A stretch of 10,619 nucleotides of DNA, taken from JAAEQG01 sp023133475. Lineage in GTDB: Bacteria > Planctomycetota > Phycisphaerae > UBA1845. The notes beneath the pieces were generated by a model. It saw only the letters and a list, made by a program, of their open reading frames with translations. It did not search any database and was not told the DNA's origin. The position numbers and the translations under genes were made by a program. Positions 5,412 through 10,619 of the stretch are shown piece after piece (positions within the stretch are counted from its first letter, which is position 1; the number at the start of each line of letters is the position of its first letter). The stretch covers positions 1-10,619 of the forward strand of contig DAOVLE010000183.1 of assembly GCA_030631415.1 (NCBI GenBank). Direction: 5' to 3'.

Positions 5412-7118
5412 ATGAGCAAGAAACCCGAAGCAGAACACGTCTTCCGCAAAACCGGCACCACCAGCCCGCTCGCGCTGGATGGGAGGCAATGGGGTGCTTA
5501 CGACACCATGGCGATATTGGCCTTGGTGGTGTTCAGCGTCGTGTGGCTGGCATTGGCGATGACCGTTTTTTTCGTCGGCCCGGCGGAGTGGGACGACAAC
5601 CAGTATTGCGACATAGCGGCTGCACCTCGCGCCAATGCACACGTTCCCAATCGATACGCCCATATCTGGACGCTGCGTGTCTTCTATCTGCTGATGGAAT
5701 CGCGGCAGAGCGCGGCAGCTTTGTATTCCGCCCTTACGGTGGTCGGTTTGATGTGGGTGGCTTACTTTGTGGGCCGGCGCATCAGTGGGCCGGCGTGTGG
5801 GCTGATCGCCGCTCTGCTGATGCCATTTTACCCCGTACTGCTCAAATACCTCACCGTGCCGTACAGCGATGAGCCGATGGCTTTGTGGAGTGGTGTGGCA
5901 TTGCTCTGCGCACTGCTCGCCGCCGAAACCTCCTCTTCCCGCACGCGCTGGATAACCGTGTTGGCCAGTGGGATGTGCTGTCTGCTGTCCGTCAAATGCA
6001 AGGAAACGGGGATGGCAATCCTGCCGGTGGTCTTGCTGGTGCTGTGGCGGTGCGACGGTAAAGCCAAGGTCCTGGGGCAGTTGGTCGGCGGCATATTGTT
6101 GGGCTGGGCCTGCCTGGTTGTCGTGGACTGGATATTCATGGGCGATATGTGGTTTAGCTGCCGGTGGTCCACGTATTTCCGCAAAGGCGGCGGGAACTCC
6201 GGCGGCGGTGGCACGGTGCGCTGCGGGACCGAGTACCTCGAGTTTCTCACTTCCAGGCCTTTCCTGGTTTTTTCGCTTCTGGGGGTCGGCGGGGCGTTGC
6301 ACTCGTTTCGTGAGAACCGGATGGTTCGCTATGTGGTGCTATGGGCTTTGGGGGCGATTCTGTTTCAGTCTCTAATCAGTTGCCGTTACAAGGGGCTTCA
6401 CGCGCTGGACCGCTACTGCGTGGGGATTGGTGTCCCGCTGGTGATTCTGGGTGCCCTCTGGCTGGTGAAGCTCTGGGAGCAGCCCCGTGCCGACAGCAAA
6501 GGCCACCCCAGGCCTATCGGTCTTACGCTTGTGCTGGCGTTGCTCGTTGGCCTGACGGCTTACGGACTCGGCACGCACCTTGCTGGCGGTTGCCGGCCGG
6601 CTCCCAAGGAGACCGCATGGCGTTGCTATTTTTTCATGCTTCCGCTGACTGCGGTGGTCTTGTTTGCGGTTCCCTGGTTGACTTCGAGCCGTTGGCTTCG
6701 GCGTAGTTCTCTGGTGATGCTGGCGGTCTTGGGCTCGGTGATGAGCGTGGCTCACGTCCTGCCCTACGTGCAGCGCAGCCAAGCCAAGCTCAAGCCGTGG
6801 GTCGAGTTGGCCAAAGGGCTGGATGAAACCGGTGCCACACTGGCTATGTGGGAACTGTCCGGCAAGCCTTTTAATCCTCTGCGGGTGGTCTGGCGGACCC
6901 GGGCATTGTCCTCCTCATCGCCGGAGCGCATCAAGCTCCGCCAAGTCTCGTCCCTGGATGAGGTCGGCGAGGGCGAATGGGTGATCACCGATGCAAAATG
7001 GTGGCAAAACGATACTGAAAAGCAAAGGGAGTTGCGCCGGCGCGGCTGGCGACCCTTTGTGCACGGGTTCGAGGGGCGTAAGGGCTTTGTGGTCTGCCGG
7101 AGGGACCTGGGCGAATAA
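5412..7118 (+). CDS. polytopic GT-C-type glycosyltransferase (GT39/ArnT-like)
   Basis: A 568-residue integral membrane protein with about 12 predicted hydrophobic segments (for example 31-55, 101-121, 128-146, 155-171, 200-213, 219-241, 335-353, 368-386, 402-421, 431-450) and a soluble C-terminal part (about 455-568). The first extracytoplasmic loop carries EWDDNQYCD (59-67), the acidic position expected for the catalytic Asp of GT-C enzymes, which move sugars from polyprenyl-phosphate carriers to protein, lipid or glycan. CKETG (196-200) and PYSDEPMALW (150-159) follow the GT39-like layout. A Gly-rich loop at 258-267 is unusual. ATG 5412 is the first good start; GGAG is only two bases upstream, so initiation is weakly supported. 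It converges on a GT2 that could make its lipid-linked donor. Acceptor and exact sugar are unknown. Confidence 0.82.
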   Translation: MSKKPEAEHVFRKTGTTSPLALDGRQWGAYDTMAILALVVFSVVWLALAMTVFFVGPAEWDDNQYCDIAAAPRANAHVPNRYAHIWTLRVFYLLMESRQSAAALYSALTVVGLMWVAYFVGRRISGPACGLIAALLMPFYPVLLKYLTVPYSDEPMALWSGVALLCALLAAETSSSRTRWITVLASGMCCLLSVKCKETGMAILPVVLLVLWRCDGKAKVLGQLVGGILLGWACLVVVDWIFMGDMWFSCRWSTYFRKGGGNSGGGGTVRCGTEYLEFLTSRPFLVFSLLGVGGALHSFRENRMVRYVVLWALGAILFQSLISCRYKGLHALDRYCVGIGVPLVILGALWLVKLWEQPRADSKGHPRPIGLTLVLALLVGLTAYGLGTHLAGGCRPAPKETAWRCYFFMLPLTAVVLFAVPWLTSSRWLRRSSLVMLAVLGSVMSVAHVLPYVQRSQAKLKPWVELAKGLDETGATLAMWELSGKPFNPLRVVWRTRALSSSSPERIKLRQVSSLDEVGEGEWVITDAKWWQNDTEKQRELRRRGWRPFVHGFEGRKGFVVCRRDLGE

Positions 7119-7119
7119 G

Positions 7120-7887
7120 TCAACCGGCAAGCAGCCAGATCAAAAAAACAACCACCAAAACCGCCACACCCGCGACAGCCAGCGGAAAGCGGAACCAGTA
7201 CAATCCCCCGACCTGCCACAAGTACAACAACTGCTGCCGCACGGTGAGCTTGCTCTCGCCGCAGAGCCGGTCCTTAAATACGATGGGCACCTCCGCAATG
7301 CGGCGGCAGCGGCACTTCACCATCAACTCCAAGCCGATCTTGTAGCCGATGGGGTTGAGCTTCTCCGCCCGTTTCCAGGTTTCGCGTCGCAGGCAGAAGA
7401 AACCAGCCATCGGATCACGCACCGGAGCCAGCACCCGGGCGGGCATCGTCGCCGCCCAACTGTTGATCCGCCGCAACAAAGGCCAATTCACCATCTCCCC
7501 ACCACCCACATAACGCGAGCCCACCGCGAAATCAGCCTCCCCGCTGAACACCTTTTCAGCCACTACAGGGACGCTCTCGGGCGGATGTGACAGGTCGGCA
7601 TCCATCACCAGCAAAACGTCGTAGCGGGCATCCTCAAACCCCCGGACCACCGCCGAGCTGAGCCCGCGCTCCCCTTTGCGGACGATAATGCGAACTTCGT
7701 GGTCGGCGGCGAGTTCACGCACCACCTCTTCAGAACCGTCGTTGGAGTCGTCGTCAACGATGATAACCTCTGCGGCAATGCCGGCAGCCGCAGTGGCAGC
7801 GAAGACTTGCTCACACAACGGGCGTAGGTTGGGAGCCTCCTTGTAGGTTGGGACGATGATCGACAGTTGGCGCTGCGCAGATGCCAT
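7120..7887 (-). CDS. GT2 glycosyltransferase, polyprenol-phosphate mannose synthase-like
   Basis: A 255-residue GT-A-fold enzyme expected to transfer mannose (or glucose) from a nucleotide sugar to polyprenyl phosphate at the cytoplasmic face. Motifs in order: LSIIVPTYKEAPNL (8-21), IIVDDDSNDGS (42-52), the metal-binding DADLSHPPE (96-104), GSRYVGGG (123-130), RDPMAGFFCLRRE (157-169), GYKIGLELMVKC (181-192) and VPIVFKDRLCGESKL (200-214). This set is that of the Dpm1/Ppm1 type rather than other GT2s. A hydrophobic tail at about 233-253 gives one membrane anchor. ATG 7887 is preferred; an in-frame TTG at 7908 would add seven residues, and neither has a clear SD. The stop codon lies one base from that of the convergent GT-C gene. 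Confidence 0.9.
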   Translation of the reverse strand: MASAQRQLSIIVPTYKEAPNLRPLCEQVFAATAAAGIAAEVIIVDDDSNDGSEEVVRELAADHEVRIIVRKGERGLSSAVVRGFEDARYDVLLVMDADLSHPPESVPVVAEKVFSGEADFAVGSRYVGGGEMVNWPLLRRINSWAATMPARVLAPVRDPMAGFFCLRRETWKRAEKLNPIGYKIGLELMVKCRCRRIAEVPIVFKDRLCGESKLTVRQQLLYLWQVGGLYWFRFPLAVAGVAVLVVVFLIWLLAG

Positions 7888-7924
7888 CACCAACGTATCA
7901 TAACCCAAACACCTCCGAACTGTA

Positions 7925-7968
7925 GAGAATGGAGGAAATGGAAAATGGAAAATGAAAAATGGAAAATG
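7925..7968. repeat. 7-bp purine-rich tandem repeat GAAAATG
   Basis: Four GAAAATG-type units occupy 7941-7968 (the third reads AAAAATG), preceded by GGAAATG (7934-7940) and by GAGAATGGAG (7925-7934), a decamer shared with the complement of the repeat at 123-160. It is at the left side of the 385-bp non-coding space between the divergent GT2 and lipoprotein genes. Confidence 0.8.
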
Positions 7969-7992
7969 CGGGGTTTGCGGCGTTGTCCAGAT

Positions 7993-8049
7993 GTAGGGCG
8001 GGTTCTACCCGCCGCGTGATGCCACAACGGCGGGTGAAACCCGCCCTAC
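7993..8049. repeat. paired REP-like elements (BIME-like)
   Basis: A forward copy (7993-8013) and a reverse copy (8029-8049) face each other around a 15-nt spacer. Each has the GTAG head, GGCGGGT arm, 3-nt loop and ACCCGCC arm; the two differ only in the loop (TCT versus TTC read from each GTAG). The pair can form either two small hairpins or one long stem. Confidence 0.9.
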
Positions 8050-8068
8050 AATTCTCTCTCCCCGCTTT

Positions 8069-8098
8069 TCTCTGCGCTCTCTGCGTCTCTGCGTTCAT
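8069..8098. repeat. short TCTCTGCG repeat tract
   Basis: TCTCTGCG (8069-8076), CTCTCTGCG (8077-8085) and TCTCTGCG (8086-8093) run into TTCATG. On the complement this reads ATGAACGCAGAGACGCAGAG, the dispersed CGCAGAGACGCAGAG-type repeat known from several bacterial genomes for producing spurious 'NAETQR' open frames. I therefore treat it as repeat DNA, not coding. Confidence 0.75.
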
Positions 8099-8144
8099 GA
8101 ATTATCCAGGTTTAGCGGTGACAACTCCATAGCGTTTAGTATCT

Positions 8145-8168
8145 GTAGGTCGGGTCCGCAGACCCGAC
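8145..8168 (+). repeat. variant REP-like palindrome, GTAG-headed
   Basis: GTAG (8145-8148) followed by GTCGGGTC (8149-8156), loop CGCA, and GACCCGAC (8161-8168): a perfect 8-bp stem. The arm sequence differs from the main family but the head, layout and size are the same, suggesting a second subfamily. Confidence 0.8.
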
Positions 8169-8259
8169 ATTCCCCCGCAGCCGTTTTTTGTGTCATCCAA
8201 TTCCAGGTGTCTCCCGTCATTTATGGTAGACGTATATATTCACACGTTCACACATTTTT

Positions 8260-8264
8260 AGGAG
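8260..8264 (+). promoter_or_regulatory. Shine-Dalgarno of the lipoprotein gene
   Basis: AGGAG lies eight bases before ATG 8273 and decides that start over the upstream ATG at 8207, consistent with the signal peptide beginning right at 8273. Confidence 0.75.
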
Positions 8265-8272
8265 ATGGCGAC

Positions 8273-9310
8273 ATGAAATCGACCCTCAACCGCACAAATC
8301 TGTTTCTGGTTTTACCTGCTCTGTCGGCGTTCATTCTGCTGGGGTGCGTGAAACGCAAGGAAACCATCAAGGTCGCCCCGGACGGCGGGGTGAGCATCCG
8401 GCTGGAATACGAAGCCGATTCAGCCGGCGAACTGGACGAAGGCGATTCTACCCCCTCAACGACGGACCGGTGGAGCGTGACCCGGCAAGTGAAAATCGAC
8501 GACAAAAGCAAAGAAAACCACGTATTGACTGCTGAAAAAGCATTCCCAGCCGGCACCGTGCTGCCCGACTGTTACGCCGCCGCCAGCCACCCCGAGGCGG
8601 AGCTGTCGTTACGCTTCCCCACGCGGCTGAGGATCGAACAGAGGCCTGACGGGCAGTACTATCATTTCTATCGGGTCTATCCCGTTCGACGTGCCTGGGC
8701 GTACCTGGAGACCATCCGAGAGGAACTCTTCAAACCGCTTACCGAGCGTTCGGATGGTAAGCCTTTCGATGAATGGAGTTACCAGAGCCGCGTGGAAATG
8801 ATCCGAACGCTGGCCGGCTTTGAGATTCTCAAGATGACCGTTTTCGCCCGGTCAGCCTTTCTGGAGGTTTCGCCCCAGATGCCCCAGGACGGGTGGCTCA
8901 AAGTCCGTGCCGCCCTGCGAGGGCTGGAAGACGAACCGGACTACGATCGGATTGTGTCCCTGTTGGGGACTGAGGAGGATGAGGAGCGTAATCGCGCCTT
9001 CGAGAAGGAGGCACAGGCATTCGAAGCCAAAGGCATGGACCGGATGATTTCGGCCCTGATAACGACATGCGGATACACCGGGCAGCAGGCTGCGGAGTTT
9101 AAGGATTGCTATCTGCGGCACAAACGCTATCACGAGATCAGCGAAGACCTGAACGACGATTCGTTCGAGATAACCGTCGAGATGCCCGGCGAGATAGTAG
9201 CCGCCAATGGCGTCAAGATCGAAGGCAACCGGGTGGTGTGGGAGTTTGACGCCAAAGAGCTTCGCTATCAAGATCTCGAACTGATGGCGACTTCTCGGGT
9301 AGTGCGGTAG
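8273..9310 (+). CDS. predicted lipoprotein of unknown function
   Basis: A 345-residue lipoprotein: signal peptide with core LFLVLPALSAFILLGC, lipobox LLGC and lipidated Cys25, so it is anchored to a membrane facing outward. The mature part is acidic and charged, with no enzymatic motif I recognise. The C-terminus (about 299-345) has the sequence ITVEMPGEIVAANG, then NRVVWEF and a small beta end; this pattern of MPG..v.ANG...gN.v.W resembles the beta-sandwich ending of LppM/DUF3153-type lipoproteins, but similarity is slight and inferred by eye. Start ATG 8273 has GGAG eight bases upstream; an in-frame ATG at 8207 is rejected because it would put a hydrophilic segment before the signal peptide. 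The ECF sigma gene starts 15 bp after the stop, so the protein is probably part of the same regulon or sensing module. Confidence 0.82.
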   Translation: MKSTLNRTNLFLVLPALSAFILLGCVKRKETIKVAPDGGVSIRLEYEADSAGELDEGDSTPSTTDRWSVTRQVKIDDKSKENHVLTAEKAFPAGTVLPDCYAAASHPEAELSLRFPTRLRIEQRPDGQYYHFYRVYPVRRAWAYLETIREELFKPLTERSDGKPFDEWSYQSRVEMIRTLAGFEILKMTVFARSAFLEVSPQMPQDGWLKVRAALRGLEDEPDYDRIVSLLGTEEDEERNRAFEKEAQAFEAKGMDRMISALITTCGYTGQQAAEFKDCYLRHKRYHEISEDLNDDSFEITVEMPGEIVAANGVKIEGNRVVWEFDAKELRYQDLELMATSRVVR

Positions 9311-9325
9311 GTGGAGAAGAGCCCG

Positions 9326-9844
9326 ATGCCAACATCCTCATCAAACGAAGCCGTGGGCGTCTTCGAGCGTTACCGCCGAGACGTTTATGGGTGGGCCTAC
9401 AGACTCCTGGGCCGACATCACGATGCCCAGGACGCTACGCAGGATGTTTTCCTCCGCTGGTTGAGCCAGTCTCGCCGGGGGCTCCCGGATAACCCGCGTG
9501 GTTGGCTGAGGCGGGTGACCATCAATCGGGCGATCGACCTGCTGCGGTCACGCAGGCCGACGGAACCCGCCTCCCGAGCGGAGTTGCTTTGTGAGCCTGC
9601 GCCCCCGCTCGACGAGGTGGAGAGGGAAGAGCTGCGTGGTGAGGTGGTGGTTGCTCTCGAACAACTCACCGAGTCGCAACGTGGGGTGCTTATTGCGAAG
9701 GTATACGATGGGCTGAGCTTCGCCCGGATTGCCGCCGAGATGAGTCTGGCGGTTCCCACGGTTAAGACGCACTATCTTCGGGCCTTAAGCGCCGTGCGCA
9801 ACCGCTTGGTGAGGCGTTGGGCGCCGGCAAGGAGCCAATCATGA
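9326..9844 (+). CDS. ECF-type RNA polymerase sigma factor
   Basis: A 172-residue sigma-70 family protein holding only regions 2 and 4, the ECF layout. Region 2 (about 10-78) has FERYRRDVYGWAYRLLG and the core-binding and -10 segment DATQDVFLRWL (36-46); region 4 (about 105-165) has LTESQRGVLIAKVYDGLSFARIAAEMSLAVPTVKTHYLRAL, the helix-turn-helix that reads the -35. It would direct polymerase to a small regulon when released by its anti-sigma partner. Start is ambiguous: ATG 9326 is preceded by GGAGAAGA at 9313-9320, while GTG 9311 abuts the lipoprotein stop and would add five residues. It overlaps the next gene by four bases (ATGA), implying coupled translation. Promoter specificity and signal are unknown. 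Confidence 0.95.
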   Translation: MPTSSSNEAVGVFERYRRDVYGWAYRLLGRHHDAQDATQDVFLRWLSQSRRGLPDNPRGWLRRVTINRAIDLLRSRRPTEPASRAELLCEPAPPLDEVEREELRGEVVVALEQLTESQRGVLIAKVYDGLSFARIAAEMSLAVPTVKTHYLRALSAVRNRLVRRWAPARSQS

Positions 9845-10299
9845 ATCACGATCAAGCTTGGGGTATGCTGGCTGACTACTTGGGCGACGAACTGGACGAG
9901 TCGCAGAGGCGGCAGTTCGAGGCGCACTTGGCCGACGACGCGGAGTTGGCGGCTGAGGTGGAAAGCCTTCGCCGCACGCTGGCGGCGATGCACGCCCTGG
10001 ACGAATCGGTGAGTGTTCCGGAAATTTCCGGCGGGCTGATGGGCAGGCCAAGGAGGCGAACGTTTGCCTTTTTGCGTTACGCCGCCGTCATCCTGATGGC
10101 GTTTGGAGCGGGGTATTTCACCAACAGCCTCTCCATGGGCCGACAGGCCAACTCCATCGCGGGGATTGTCGAACCCGGGTCAAAGGGCGTGTCTGATAAT
10201 TGGGGGACTCGTGTGGCGATTGCCTACGCCAATCAGCCCAGCCGATCCGGACTGGCCCGATCTCTCGTGGCTTTGGCCCATGTCGGGCGTGACCAGTAG
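9841..10299 (+). CDS. transmembrane anti-sigma factor
   Basis: A 152-residue protein with a helical cytoplasmic N-terminus (about 1-55; DYLGDELDESQRRQFEAHLADDAELAAEVESLRRTL), one membrane span (about 77-94, FLRYAAVILMAFGAGYF) and a short outer tail. Position directly after an ECF sigma, an ATGA overlap and the membrane anchor make the anti-sigma role likely; the sigma-binding domain matches the anti-sigma helical fold in shape. The zinc form uses H-x3-C-x2-C; here His29 is followed by Asp33 and Leu36, and the protein has no cysteine at all, so it is a zinc-free variant. AAGGAG lies just upstream of ATG 9841. The TAG stop is the TAG of a REP-like element, so the tail may have been set by that insertion. 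Confidence 0.85.
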   Translation: MNHDQAWGMLADYLGDELDESQRRQFEAHLADDAELAAEVESLRRTLAAMHALDESVSVPEISGGLMGRPRRRTFAFLRYAAVILMAFGAGYFTNSLSMGRQANSIAGIVEPGSKGVSDNWGTRVAIAYANQPSRSGLARSLVALAHVGRDQ

Positions 10300-10351
10300 G
10301 GTGGGTTCCACCCGCCTTCTCCAATCGAACGGCGGGTGGAACCCGCCCTAC
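10296..10351. repeat. paired REP-like elements (BIME-like) at a convergent junction
   Basis: Forward copy 10296-10316 and reverse copy 10331-10351 are 21-base arms that pair with a single G-T type mismatch (GTAGGGT versus GTAGGGC) around a 14-nt loop. The element begins in the anti-sigma stop codon and ends six bases before the stop of the convergent dockerin gene, so it fills almost the whole intergenic gap and may act as a bidirectional transcript end. Confidence 0.9.
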
Positions 10352-10356
10352 GAGGC

Positions 10357-10619
10357 TCAATGCCCGCCGGGCTTGGGCACCGGGGGCGATGGGATGTTCG
10401 GGAACACCGGGCTTAGGTCGTCGGCCTTCACTCGCCCGTCCCCGTTGATGTCACAACGTTCCGTGGGAGACGCCACCGCTGTCTGGATCATCGGGAAGAT
10501 CGGGCTGAGGTCGTTGGCCATCACTCGCCCGTCGTTGTTCACGTCGCCCACCTGGACCATGTACTGAACAGTGAAGCTCTCCACACCAGCCCAGCCGCCG
10601 ATGTTGCGAACCGCGATCC
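10357..10619 (-). CDS. C-terminal part of a secreted protein with type I dockerin (5' end outside window)
   Basis: The frame is open from the window's right edge to the TGA at 10357. The 86 or so visible residues begin IAVRNIGGWAGVESFTVQYM, look like the end of a beta-rich domain, then carry two calcium-binding F-hand repeats: GDVNNDGRVMANDLSPIF and CDINGDGRVKADDLSPVF. Each has the full D-x-N-x-D-G...D ligand pattern of dockerins. Then comes a Pro-rich end (PNIPSPPVPKPGGH). Dockerins normally tether extracellular enzymes or surface proteins to cohesins or, in planctomycetes, appear widely on secreted proteins of unknown partners. The GTG at 10584 is not taken as start because the frame continues upstream. 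Confidence 0.85.
   Translation of the reverse strand, partial: IAVRNIGGWAGVESFTVQYMVQVGDVNNDGRVMANDLSPIFPMIQTAVASPTERCDINGDGRVKADDLSPVFPNIPSPPVPKPGGH

Noticed and set aside
5001..6302. 433-residue open frame on the minus strand
   Set aside because: It is antisense to the GT-C gene and then runs through palindromic intergenic repeats. It is rich in Gln, His, Pro and Arg, with no domain; the opposite strand has a coherent membrane protein.
7898..8098. 66-residue minus-strand frame beginning MNAETQRAQRKAG
   Set aside because: This is the well-known spurious translation of the CGCAGAGACGCAGAG repeat, and it continues through the REP pair and purine-rich repeat.
8191..8240. Promoter upstream of the lipoprotein gene (TATATT at 8235-8240, or an ECF-type motif)
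   Set aside because: The AT-rich hexamer has no acceptable -35 at normal spacing, and I could not identify a convincing ECF-type -35/-10 pair by eye.

Overview
The window looks like a piece of a GC-rich bacterial chromosome, most probably from the Planctomycetota (Phycisphaerae-like). This is inferred from three things together: a type I dockerin at the end of a secreted protein, a membrane-anchored regulatory module (ECF sigma, anti-sigma and lipoprotein), and intergenic spaces packed with GTAG-headed palindromes and short purine/pyrimidine repeats. No single marker gene proves the taxon.

Layout from left to right. 1-306: tandem repeats and one palindromic REP-like element leading into seryl-tRNA synthetase (307-1635, +). 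A REP-like copy and a perfect 28-bp inverted repeat follow it. 1784-3140 (+): a zinc-dependent histone-deacetylase-family enzyme and a small CoA-binding Rossmann protein, 16 bp apart and probably one operon. 3372-3827 (+): a small secreted protein of unknown function with a clear intrinsic terminator. 3915-4004: a composite palindrome at a convergent junction. 4069-5004 (-): a secreted protein built from a recent tandem duplication of a DUF5666-like beta domain. 5005-5411: an intergenic region dominated by palindromes and 7-bp repeats. 5412-7118 (+) and 7120-7887 (-): a polytopic GT-C-type glycosyltransferase and a polyprenol-phosphate-mannose-synthase-like GT2, arranged tail to tail with one base between stop codons. 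7888-8272: a second repeat-rich intergenic region. 8273-10299 (+): an operon of lipoprotein, ECF sigma factor and transmembrane anti-sigma factor. 10296-10351: a paired REP (BIME-like). 10357-10619 (-): the C-terminal dockerin of a secreted protein that continues beyond the window.

Functionally, most of the window is ordinary chromosome: translation, protein deacylation, lipid-linked sugar transfer, and an envelope-sensing sigma module. No phage, CRISPR, toxin-antitoxin or obvious defence system is visible. The most distinctive signal is the REP-like palindrome family. Each copy has the form GTAG, then a 7-8 bp GC-rich arm, a tiny loop and the complementary arm; copies occur singly or as head-to-head pairs. 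In two genes (serS and the anti-sigma factor) the TAG of the GTAG is itself the stop codon.
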